From Dehalococcoidia bacterium (GTDB lineage: Bacteria; Chloroflexota; Dehalococcoidia; GIF9; AB-539-J10): a stretch of 18,969 nt of DNA. The DNA lies in NCBI GenBank assembly GCA_030606765.1, contig JAUWFX010000014.1, forward strand, positions 1 through 18,969. The letters run 5' to 3'. The position numbers and the translations under genes are program-made. Of this stretch, positions 1-6,456 are shown piece after piece. Within the stretch, counting starts at the first letter, position 1. Each line of letters begins with the position of its first letter. A model generated the notes under the pieces. That model was not told the DNA's origin, made no database searches, and was given only the letters and a program-made list of their open reading frames with translations.

Positions 1-65
1 TAAAGTAAGGCGTAACTTTTACACGGTCAAGATGTTTATTTAAAATATAGAATTGTGGAATTGGC

Positions 66-740
66 ATGGAGACGGACGACAAAATTAAATATGCTCTGGA
101 ACACACAGAATTAATCCGAGCACCACAGCAAGAGCTGGACACTTTTGGCAGTTCTGTTATTGATTATTACGTTGTCACTGAACTGGTGGGAAATCTTAGT
201 GTAGTCAGGGATGGAAGGGTAATTGCGGAAAGGCCCAAAATTGTTACTCCTGCTTACCTGGTCAATGTTGAAGGCTTTAGCGAGCAGGCAAAAAAATACA
301 TATCTATGATGGCTCGGGAGCGCCCTTATGAATCGGGCATTTTTTACCGATATAAGAACGAACCCGGGGGGATGAACGTCGTCTCCGAGCCTATCAAGCA
401 GGTGATAGACAAGCTCAGCTCCCAGGTAGAAGAGCAGCATAACCCCTTAAGCACAATAATAAAGGGGGTGGAGGAACTATGGGATGTATCCCTGCTTATG
501 TTCATCTATGAGCTAACTAACAAGTCGGTTGGCACTAATATGGCCGAATTTAATCGCCGGGGCTTTTTAGACATAGATGCCAGCGGAGTGCCCGAAGGTG
601 CCCGGGATTACATCGAGGAGCTTTTCGAAAAAGCAAGTCGCAACCTTTCTCGAGCCCCGGAGTTGGTGGTTGAGTTAAACCGCTGGGGTCTATTCCCGGA
701 ATATCAAGACCGTTTCTTTGCCCTGTTCAGAAGAAAGTGA
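66..740 (+). CDS. Conserved-looking hypothetical protein, 224 aa, soluble
   Basis: I do not recognise this protein. It has no signal peptide, no hydrophobic membrane span and no cysteine. It starts METDDKIKYALEHTEL and ends in a basic FFALFRRK tail. The middle (about residues 105-150) looks helical and amphipathic. The N-terminal third has alternating hydrophobic residues (SSVIDYYVVTELVGNLSVV), which suggests beta-strands. Codon use is like that of neighbouring genes and the frame is clean over 675 nt, which supports a real gene. The ATG at 66 has only a weak upstream purine stretch (GTGGAA), so the start is moderately certain. It converges on the prepilin peptidase gene, and its stop codon lies inside a hairpin shared with that gene. 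No function can be assigned from sequence or context. Confidence 0.75.
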   Translation: METDDKIKYALEHTELIRAPQQELDTFGSSVIDYYVVTELVGNLSVVRDGRVIAERPKIVTPAYLVNVEGFSEQAKKYISMMARERPYESGIFYRYKNEPGGMNVVSEPIKQVIDKLSSQVEEQHNPLSTIIKGVEELWDVSLLMFIYELTNKSVGTNMAEFNRRGFLDIDASGVPEGARDYIEELFEKASRNLSRAPELVVELNRWGLFPEYQDRFFALFRRK

Positions 741-756
741 CTCCGCCCTGAGTCAC
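737..756 (-). terminator. Hairpin spanning both convergent stop codons
   Basis: A perfect 7-bp stem (GTGACTC, 6-nt loop, GAGTCAC) contains the TGA of the forward gene (738-740) and the reverse TGA of the prepilin peptidase gene (753-755). Read on the minus strand the stem is followed by TTTCTTCTG, a short T-rich tract typical of an intrinsic terminator. Read on the plus strand there is no T tract. It therefore probably ends the minus-strand transcript and at most slows the plus-strand one. Confidence 0.6.
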
Positions 757-1544
757 ATCAGTCCCAGGTACCAGCTCATTATATTACTTCCCCAGAGCAA
801 TGTTATCATGGCGGCTAGGGCAAGGAAGGGACCAAAGGGAATTGTCTCCCGCCGTTTTCTCTTTTTAGCTATCACCAGAGCCACGGCCACTATGCCACCG
901 AGGATAGCCCCCATAATAATGGCGAGAAAAACCAGAGGAAAGCCAGTAGCCAGACCAATCAAAGCAGCTAGCTTAACATCTCCCCAACCCATACCGCCAC
1001 GGGAAACTAGGGCAATCAGAAGGAACAAAGCAAAGCCAATGCCTCCGCCCAGAGCAGCACTGGCAATCCCGGGCTCTATCATCTTGGTAAGCCAGATTTC
1101 CTGGGTAAGCCAGGACTGAGGCAATAAAGGCAGAAGCAAAGCCACAACCATGCTGGGATAGACCACCTTGTTCAGGATGAGCCCGTGCTCCAGGTCAACT
1201 ACAAAAATGACAATGAATAGACAGGCATAGAAAATCATAACTCCCAGTTCCGCGCTTAAGCCGTAATGCCAGCAGAGGAGGGCGAATATCAAGGTGGTGG
1301 CAAGCTCCACCCAGAATAACCTCCGGGGTATGGCTGCCTGACAGTTCCGACAACGACCACGAAGCCTGAGGTAGCTAAATACGGGGATGAGGTCTTTAGC
1401 GGCTAGCTTGTTCTGGCAAACTGGGCAATGAGATGGTGGCTTTACAATGGACTCATTCCGGGGCAGACGGTCGATGCATACATTAAGGAAACTGCCTACT
1501 GCCAGACCCAGAAGGGCGAATAGGAATATCAAAAGTATTTCCAC
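753..1544 (-). CDS. pilD: Type IV prepilin peptidase / N-methyltransferase (A24 family)
   Basis: This is a bifunctional inner-membrane enzyme that cleaves the leader of type IV prepilins and pseudopilins and methylates the new N-terminus. The 263-residue length fits the family. The N-terminal domain has the GSFLNVCIDRLP signature and two CxxC pairs (CPVC, residues 40-43; CRNC, 65-68) that bind zinc in the methylating class. The two catalytic aspartates are visible as D117 (VVDLEHGLI) and D189 in the GWGDVK motif. About seven hydrophobic spans cover the rest. The start is GTG at 1544, chosen because the protein begins with the standard first membrane helix. No pilin or pilus assembly gene lies in the window, so its substrates are encoded elsewhere. 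It is divergent from the DUF72 gene across a 206-nt gap that contains a palindromic repeat. Confidence 0.93.
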   Translation of the reverse strand: MEILLIFLFALLGLAVGSFLNVCIDRLPRNESIVKPPSHCPVCQNKLAAKDLIPVFSYLRLRGRCRNCQAAIPRRLFWVELATTLIFALLCWHYGLSAELGVMIFYACLFIVIFVVDLEHGLILNKVVYPSMVVALLLPLLPQSWLTQEIWLTKMIEPGIASAALGGGIGFALFLLIALVSRGGMGWGDVKLAALIGLATGFPLVFLAIIMGAILGGIVAVALVIAKKRKRRETIPFGPFLALAAMITLLWGSNIMSWYLGLM

Positions 1545-1642
1545 GGGTGCTTATTGTGGACGTATTATGTGCCTGAAGTCAATAGGTAGTGGGTATTATT
1601 GGTAGGCGTAGCCTTTTCTGTTATTGTGGAGCACTTTTCTCT

Positions 1643-1681
1643 TGTCATTGCGAGGGGCGAAGCCCCGAAGCAATCCCGTTT
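1643..1681. repeat. Dispersed palindromic repeat (CATTGCGAG family), copy 1
   Basis: The segment begins TGTCATTGCGAG and ends GAAGCAATCCCG, with an internal hairpin GGGGC-GAA-GCCCC (1654-1666). It lies in the otherwise featureless 206-nt gap between the prepilin peptidase and DUF72 genes. The same ends recur at 8691-8804, 13721-13750, 14338-14380 and 16125-16152. The compact palindromic form resembles REP elements. Confidence 0.75.
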
Positions 1682-1750
1682 CTGAGACTGGACACTGAAT
1701 TAGGATGATAATATAGTAATGTGGTTGCCAGAAATAGAGGGTGAGGCAAT

Positions 1751-2494
1751 ATGTCGGTGAAGTATTATATTGGTTGCAGTGGCTGGCATTATGAGCACTG
1801 GCGTGGGCTTTATTACCCTGGGGAATTGCCCAAGCCCAAATGGTTGCCATTTTACGCCCGGCAATTTACTACTGTGGAGCTCAATAACAGTTTTTATAAG
1901 CTGCCTTCGGAGAAAGCCTTCACCACCTGGCGGGAATCCACGCCCGACAACTTCCTTTTTGCTGTTAAGGTAAGTCGATTCATCACGCACATGAAAAGGT
2001 TAAGGAATTTAGGTTCGGCGGTGGATAACTTTCTATCTCGGGCTGTTTTGTTGGGAGAAAAATTGGGTCCTTTGCTATATCAACTGCCTCCTAACATGAA
2101 GCGCAACGATGAGCTATTACAGGATTTCTTATCTTCGTTGCCGCGAAAATATCAGCATGTAGTTGAATTTCGCCATGAATCCTGGATTGATGACGGTGTA
2201 TTCGATATTTTACGGGGACATAATGTTGGGTTGTGCGTTTTTGACATGCCTGGCTTTAGCTGCCCCCTTATAGCTACCAGTGATTTCGCCTATGTCCGTT
2301 TCCACGGCAGTGAGGGTCTGTATTCCAGTTGTTACTCTGACCAGGAGCTTTCCCAATGGGCACAAAGAATTGCCCGGCTGGGCGAAAATCTCAAAGCCAT
2401 TTACATCTACTTCAATAACGATGCTGAGGCGTTTGCGGTCGGGAATGCTATAACATTGGGGAATTTTCTACAGTCGCTCCGCTCCAAATCCTAA
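1751..2494 (+). CDS. DUF72 (YecE-like) family protein
   Basis: The 247-residue protein matches the DUF72/YecE family, which adopts a TIM-barrel-like fold and has no settled biochemical role. The diagnostic N-terminus is IGCSGWHYEHWRGLYYP, followed by FYARQFTTVELNNSFYKLP and FLFAVKVSRFITHMKRL. Later come the family blocks LLYQLPPNM, VEFRHESW and FAYVRFHG, and the C-terminal IYIYFNNDAEAFAVGNA. Full family length is present. A purine-rich GAGGGTGAGG stretch lies just upstream of the ATG. The last codons (RSKS and stop) fall in the left arm of an AT-rich inverted repeat, so the C-terminus may have been shaped by that element. It converges on uvrC. Involvement in DNA or RNA metabolism has been suggested for the family, but nothing here proves it. 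Confidence 0.92.
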   Translation: MSVKYYIGCSGWHYEHWRGLYYPGELPKPKWLPFYARQFTTVELNNSFYKLPSEKAFTTWRESTPDNFLFAVKVSRFITHMKRLRNLGSAVDNFLSRAVLLGEKLGPLLYQLPPNMKRNDELLQDFLSSLPRKYQHVVEFRHESWIDDGVFDILRGHNVGLCVFDMPGFSCPLIATSDFAYVRFHGSEGLYSSCYSDQELSQWAQRIARLGENLKAIYIYFNNDAEAFAVGNAITLGNFLQSLRSKS

Positions 2495-2596
2495 ATTCCA
2501 AATGTCAAAATCCAAATGACAAATGAACCCCAAATGTTTAAATGCCAAAACTACTTCTTTTCATCTTTTGGGTTTTGAGCTTTGTCATTTGTCATT
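2484..2596. repeat. AT-rich inverted-repeat element between convergent genes
   Basis: A low-GC block fills the gap between the DUF72 gene and uvrC and overlaps both 3' ends. Its arms contain a perfect 12-bp inverted repeat: AATGACAAATGA at 2515-2526 and TCATTTGTCATT at 2585-2596. A second inner pair is CCCAAA (2529-2534) and TTTGGG (2567-2572). Short direct repeats of CCAAAT also occur in the left arm. The right arm supplies the uvrC stop codon. The fold could act as a two-way terminator; it also looks like a small non-coding mobile repeat. Confidence 0.65.
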
Positions 2597-4403
2597 GTTT
2601 GAAGAGTTCTTCTTTAACCTTTCGGGCCAGGGCCAGAGTTATGCCTTCTGTTTGGTTGAGCTCCTCCGACGAAGCTTCCCTGATAGCTTCAATTGAGCCG
2701 AACTTTTTTAGTAAAGCCCTCTTTCGCCTTGGCCCGATGCCGGGGATATCGTCCAGAGCAGAAGTAATGCCTTCTTTATGACGCAACCTCCGGTGGTAAC
2801 TTATAGCGAAGCGATGGGCTTCGTCCCTGGCTCTTTGTAGGATATGGAGGGCAGGAGAATCTTTAGCTATATAAACTGGCTTGGGGTTGCCGGGTATAAA
2901 TACCTCCTCGTTTTCTTTAGCCAGGCTGGCCATGGGGATAGAGCCTAGTCCTAATTCTTGCCTTAGCTTGAGAGCGACATTAAGTTGACCCTTACCGCCA
3001 TCGATGAGGACGAGGTCGGGAATGATTCCCCAGGCACCTTCGCCTGTCAGGCCCCGTTTAAACCTGCGCCTCAATGTCTCTTTAATCATGGCATAATCGT
3101 CAGCGCCAGCAACAGTCTTGATGCGGAAACGGCGATAATATACCGGCTTGGGCCGGCCTTTTTCCAGAACTACCATGCTGCCCACAGCCAAAGCGCCCTG
3201 AATATTAGAAACATCATAGCATTCTATTCTCCGGGGCATTTTAGGCAGGCGCAGTCTGTTTTTTAGCTCTCGTAAGCCGGAGCTTATAACCTCTGCCTTC
3301 ATCTCTTTAGCTTGGGCCAGCTGTAAACCCTGGGCGGCGTTTTCAGCTGCTGTATCCACCAGCTTCTTTTTGGCTCCCCGCTGGGGCACTTGAAGCTCCA
3401 CCCTGCCTCCTCTTTGCTGTCCAAGCCATTCGGAAAGCACTGCTGGCTCATCCACCGGGTACTGAAGCAATATCAGTGGTGGTATATATGAAGCCGAGGC
3501 ATAGTATTGTTTCACAAAGCTGGTCATTATTTGGCCGGGAGGTTCACCCTGGATGCCCTCCATAATAAAATGGTCCTGGCTTATAAGTTTACTATTGCGA
3601 ATAGACAAGAGCTCGACATAAGCCTGTTCTTTATTCTGTGCCAGGCCAATGACATCCTTTTCCCCCTGTAATTTTATCGCAATCCTCTGCCCCTCTATGA
3701 CTGCTTCTATGGCCTTAATTTGGTCGCGTAGCAAAGCCGCCCTCTCAAAATGAAGCTGCAGCGCCGCTGCTTTCATCCTGGTTTTTAGTTCACGAAGAAT
3801 AAGTTCCTGCTTCCCCTGTAGAAATAAGATGACCTGGTTTATTACGTCGTGGTATTCCTGTTTTTCCACTGCCCCAATGCATGGTCCGAGACAACGGTGG
3901 ATATAATAATCGAGACAGGGCCGCTTATCTTTCCCCTCGATGTGTTTACTGCAACTACGGAAAGGGAAAATTTTGTCTATTAACCTCAAAGTCTTGCGTA
4001 CCGAGCCAGGGCTGGCAAAAGGTCCAAAGTATTTGGCGCCATCTTTCTGAACCCGGCGAGTAATATATACGCCGGGCCAATCGTCGTTAATGTTTATCTT
4101 GAGGTAAGGAAAAGTCTTGTTATCTTTAAGGTGTACATTGTACCGCGGGGTATATTTCTTTATCATGTTGCATTCCAGGATAAGCGCCTCTTGCTCGGAA
4201 TTGGTAACTATGAACTCGGAATCCCATATTTTTGCCACTAATCTTTGGACCTTGGCTGACAGGCTAGAAGGGGCGCCAAAATAACTCCTTACCCGACTGT
4301 TCAAGTTAGCAGCCTTGCCGACATAAATGACCTTACCCTCTTTGTCCTTAAACAAATAAACTCCTGGCTTTGCTGGCAAAGCTTTTAATTGTTGTAATTC
4401 CAT
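2592..4403 (-). CDS. uvrC: Excinuclease ABC subunit C
   Basis: UvrC makes both incisions around a lesion in nucleotide excision repair, acting with UvrB after UvrA loading. The 603-residue protein has the GIY-YIG nuclease first (PGVYLFKDKEGKVIYVGKA, about residues 12-30, with R and Y following in NSRVRSYF). A four-cysteine cluster typical of UvrC follows (CSKHIEGKDKRPC and HRCLGPC). Next come the UVR domain that contacts UvrB, the RNase H-like nuclease (YDVSNIQG, LVLIDGGKGQL) and a C-terminal helix-hairpin-helix (LDDIPGIGPRRKRALLKKFG). The frame remains open to 4463, but I chose ATG 4403 (MELQQLKALP) because the family normally starts here and because a TACAAT box at 4413-4418 lies within the longer reading frame. 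The gene diverges from the Xer-type recombinase gene with a 65-nt gap. Confidence 0.97.
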   Translation of the reverse strand: MELQQLKALPAKPGVYLFKDKEGKVIYVGKAANLNSRVRSYFGAPSSLSAKVQRLVAKIWDSEFIVTNSEQEALILECNMIKKYTPRYNVHLKDNKTFPYLKININDDWPGVYITRRVQKDGAKYFGPFASPGSVRKTLRLIDKIFPFRSCSKHIEGKDKRPCLDYYIHRCLGPCIGAVEKQEYHDVINQVILFLQGKQELILRELKTRMKAAALQLHFERAALLRDQIKAIEAVIEGQRIAIKLQGEKDVIGLAQNKEQAYVELLSIRNSKLISQDHFIMEGIQGEPPGQIMTSFVKQYYASASYIPPLILLQYPVDEPAVLSEWLGQQRGGRVELQVPQRGAKKKLVDTAAENAAQGLQLAQAKEMKAEVISSGLRELKNRLRLPKMPRRIECYDVSNIQGALAVGSMVVLEKGRPKPVYYRRFRIKTVAGADDYAMIKETLRRRFKRGLTGEGAWGIIPDLVLIDGGKGQLNVALKLRQELGLGSIPMASLAKENEEVFIPGNPKPVYIAKDSPALHILQRARDEAHRFAISYHRRLRHKEGITSALDDIPGIGPRRKRALLKKFGSIEAIREASSEELNQTEGITLALARKVKEELFKQ

Positions 4404-4412
4404 GACAAATCT

Positions 4413-4441
4413 ATTGTAGCAAGTGGCTTGTATAGGGGCAA
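4413..4441 (-). promoter_or_regulatory. Predicted uvrC promoter
   Basis: On the minus strand TTGCCC (4436-4441) and TACAAT (4413-4418) are 17 nt apart, a good match to a housekeeping sigma promoter. Only 9 nt separate the -10 box from the uvrC ATG, and there is no Shine-Dalgarno sequence, so the transcript is probably leaderless or nearly so. Confidence 0.6.
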
Positions 4442-4458
4442 AATGCCTCGGACTGTGG

Positions 4459-4464
4459 TACAAT
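4459..4464 (+). promoter_or_regulatory. Possible -10 box for the Xer-type gene
   Basis: TACAAT lies 4 nt before the first ATG (4469) of the recombinase gene and 7 nt before the second (4472). The 17-nt-spaced -35 position holds GGGCAA, which is a poor match; it is the same six base pairs as the uvrC -35. No Shine-Dalgarno sequence is visible, so transcription may begin at or next to the start codon. Confidence 0.4.
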
Positions 4465-4468
4465 AACT

Positions 4469-5317
4469 ATGATGAAGCTGGATGTTGATGCCTTCCTTCA
4501 AAATTTGACTCGGGAGAAAGGCTATTCTCAGAATACTGTGGCTGCTTACCGCAATGATTTGACTCAAATGGCAGCCTTTATTACTGCAGAGCAGGCAAAG
4601 GGCTTAATCAAGTCCTATGATGAGCTTTTGAAGAGCTATTTACTCAAGCTCAGGGAGAAGAGATACTCTATGGCAACAACCGCTCGCAAGGTCGCATCAG
4701 CCAAATCATTCTTCAAATTTATGGTTGCTTCGGGGAAGATGAAGGAGAATCCGACACAAAATTTACCCTCTCTTCAAGTTAGCAAGCATTCACTTAGCTT
4801 CTTATCTTCTTCTGAGTACCAAAAGTTGCTTGCCGAGGCAACAAAGTTATCCACTCCGGAAGCTAAAAGAGATGCGATGATGCTGGAATTACTTTATGCC
4901 ACTGGTTTACGCATAAGCGAATTAGTGTCATTAAATGTTAAAGATATTGATTTGGAGCAAAATTGTGTGCATATTAATTCTAAAAGACGAGTTCCTTTTG
5001 ACCATCGCTTAAGCCTGATTTTAGGAAAATTCCTCAGAAGTGACAGGCTGGATTTATTATATGACGAGAAAGTTGAAGCCCTATTTCTTAACCGACGTGG
5101 TAAGAGGTTGACTAGGCAGGGGTTCTGGCAGATTATTAAGGGTTATGCCTCCAGAGCCGGTCTGGGTGGCAAGGTTACGCCGCAGACCTTGCGTCATAGC
5201 TTTGCCAGACGTAAATTACAAAGTGGCACTGAGCTCCGTCAACTCCAGCAACTTTTAGGCCACGCATATATTTCCAGCACAAGAGTTTATAAGCAATCTG
5301 CACCAAGGCGAGGATAA
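4469..5317 (+). CDS. Tyrosine recombinase of the XerC/XerD type, atypical C-terminus
   Basis: The 282-residue protein has an N-terminal SAM-like DNA-binding domain (about 1-100) and a tyrosine recombinase catalytic domain. Catalytic residues visible are R148 (ATGLRISEL), probably K172 (NSKRRVP), R242 (TLRHSFA), H265 (LLGHAYIS) and nucleophile Y274 (TRVYKQ). Two features are odd. The HxxR box reads QTLR, so the usual His is Gln239. Only eight residues follow the Tyr, whereas Xer proteins normally have a further helix that docks on a neighbouring subunit. Either ATG 4469 or ATG 4472 may be used. The stop overlaps the next start as TAATG, so translation is probably coupled. It could be the chromosome dimer resolvase or a lineage-specific Xer paralogue; no dif-like site was recognised. 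Confidence 0.88.
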   Translation: MMKLDVDAFLQNLTREKGYSQNTVAAYRNDLTQMAAFITAEQAKGLIKSYDELLKSYLLKLREKRYSMATTARKVASAKSFFKFMVASGKMKENPTQNLPSLQVSKHSLSFLSSSEYQKLLAEATKLSTPEAKRDAMMLELLYATGLRISELVSLNVKDIDLEQNCVHINSKRRVPFDHRLSLILGKFLRSDRLDLLYDEKVEALFLNRRGKRLTRQGFWQIIKGYASRAGLGGKVTPQTLRHSFARRKLQSGTELRQLQQLLGHAYISSTRVYKQSAPRRG

Positions 5318-5562
5318 TGCCGAAAAAATCACGACGTGCTAAAGCTAAGCATCGCACTAGATTAGCAAAGACGGTACAGGAGGGGCGTTCACAACAACTA
5401 AAGCCGCTGCCTGCTGAGGTACAATCGCCGACCCGAGTATCCCCAAAAGTTCAAGATTTAACTAGCCGCTATCAATATGTCATACCTGGAGTAAAACGCA
5501 TCGGCATCATTGCCGGAGCTATAATTCTGGTGCTCATAATCTTGTCTTTCGTCCTTGGTTAA
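5317..5562 (+). CDS. Small basic protein with C-terminal membrane anchor, 81 aa
   Basis: I do not recognise a family. The first 25 residues are strongly basic (MPKKSRRAKAKHRTRLAK), then a Pro/Gln-rich linker leads to a single hydrophobic helix at about residues 61-80 (RIGIIAGAIILVLIILSFVLG) at the extreme C-terminus. This is the layout of a tail-anchored protein with its basic domain in the cytoplasm, where it could touch nucleic acid or phospholipid. The start ATG shares one base with the stop of the recombinase gene, and the methyltransferase gene starts 19 nt after its stop, so it sits inside a three-gene cluster. The position and overlapping start support it as a real gene despite its small size. 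Confidence 0.75.
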   Translation: MPKKSRRAKAKHRTRLAKTVQEGRSQQLKPLPAEVQSPTRVSPKVQDLTSRYQYVIPGVKRIGIIAGAIILVLIILSFVLG

Positions 5563-5581
5563 CGTCTTCGGCTGGTGAACT

Positions 5582-6220
5582 GTGGCGGATTTAGAGCGGG
5601 CTAGAGAAAATTTACTTAAATATCTCGAGTACGAAATTGCAGACAAGCGTGTAATTGAGGCCATGAAGCGTGTTCCGCGTGAAGCCTTTATATCGCAGGA
5701 GCAATATCAGGCTGCTTATGACGATAGACCCTTAGGCATTGGCTTTGGGCAAACCATCTCCCAACCCTTCATTGTGGCTCTGATGGTACAAGCGTTGGAG
5801 CTCAGAGGTGATGAAAAAGTGTTGGAGCTGGGTACTGGAAGCGGCTACGAGGCTGCGATATTAGCTGAGTTAGCTCAAAAAGTGGTTACCGTAGAGTGTA
5901 TACCTGAATTGGAGGAATCGGCTAAGCAAGTTCTGGATAAACTTGGTTATTCCAACATCGAGGTTCACGTAGCTGGCAGAACCTTGGGTTGGCCAGAGGG
6001 AGCTCCTTACGATGCTATTATAGTTTCTGCTGGTGCCCCTACCGTGCCTCAAGTTCTTTTGGAGCAACTAACCTGGAATGGGCGATTGGTAATCCCTGTA
6101 GGCTCTCAATGGCAGCAGGAATTACTCAGGGTCACTAAACTAAAGAAAAGAAACAACATAGAAAACTTAGGCGGCTGCTATTTTGTGCCTCTTATTGGTG
6201 AAGGTGCCTGGGGGAAGTGA
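5582..6220 (+). CDS. pcm: Protein-L-isoaspartate O-methyltransferase family
   Basis: This family uses S-adenosylmethionine to methylate isoaspartyl residues in aged proteins so that they can revert to normal aspartate. The 212-residue length is typical. Family signatures are VPREAFI (31-37), the substrate/SAM loop PLGIGFGQTISQPFIVALM (50-68), SAM motif I VLELGTGSGYEAAILAELA (80-98), APYDAIIVSA (141-150) and LVIPVG. The motif usually written GDG(T/S)LG reads AGRTLG (131-136), so the conserved Asp that contacts the SAM adenosine is Gly132; activity is therefore less certain than the overall match suggests. The start is GTG at 5582, chosen because MADLERARENLL matches the family N-terminus. It is the last gene of the Xer cluster. 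Confidence 0.9.
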   Translation: MADLERARENLLKYLEYEIADKRVIEAMKRVPREAFISQEQYQAAYDDRPLGIGFGQTISQPFIVALMVQALELRGDEKVLELGTGSGYEAAILAELAQKVVTVECIPELEESAKQVLDKLGYSNIEVHVAGRTLGWPEGAPYDAIIVSAGAPTVPQVLLEQLTWNGRLVIPVGSQWQQELLRVTKLKKRNNIENLGGCYFVPLIGEGAWGK

Positions 6221-6257
6221 AAAGGCGGATGAAACTGTGAAAAACTCAGGAAAAACA

Positions 6258-6287
6258 TTGACTGTGTGTGTGGGCAGGCCATATAAT
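6258..6287 (+). promoter_or_regulatory. Strong predicted promoter of the RCC1-repeat gene
   Basis: TTGACT (6258-6263) and a perfect TATAAT (6282-6287) are 18 nt apart, the best sigma-70-type match in the window. The expected transcription start is near 6294, which gives a leader of about 160 nt before the ATG at 6457. The leader contains a palindromic segment at 6381-6413. Confidence 0.65.
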
Positions 6288-6380
6288 CCATAAATCTTGA
6301 AATTTCGTTGAAAAACTAAACTGTTGAGACCGTTTAATTGTCACCCTCACTTTGACTGAAACGAAAGGAAAGGCTCTCTG

Positions 6381-6413
6381 GATTCTTCGACGCCCAGGGT
6401 AACCTCAGAATGA
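6381..6413. repeat. Possible second dispersed palindromic repeat in the leader
   Basis: The segment begins GATTCTTCGACG and ends CCTCAGAATGA. ATTCT (6382-6386) and AGAAT (6407-6411) are inverted, and CCC-A-GGG lies near the centre. Its form (GATTCTTCG...CTCAGAATGA) resembles another common intergenic palindrome type. There is only one copy in this window, so the assignment is tentative. The rest of the 236-nt gap holds only the promoter described separately and the Shine-Dalgarno sequence. Confidence 0.35.
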
Positions 6414-6456
6414 TAGGGGATTATTAAACAACATCGATGGATGATAGGAGATGACA

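Noticed and set aside
1596..1850. Minus-strand frame containing GLLRGFAPRNDK
   Set aside because: The peptide is a translation of the palindromic repeat at 1643-1681, and the frame runs over the start of the DUF72 gene.
2542..2781. A forward frame across the 3' end of uvrC
   Set aside because: It is antisense to the UvrC helix-hairpin-helix region and starts in the AT-rich repeat element.
4404..4463. Longer N-terminus of UvrC (start at 4463)
   Set aside because: The extra 20 residues do not look like UvrC and overlap the predicted -10 and -35 boxes; the family start is at 4403.
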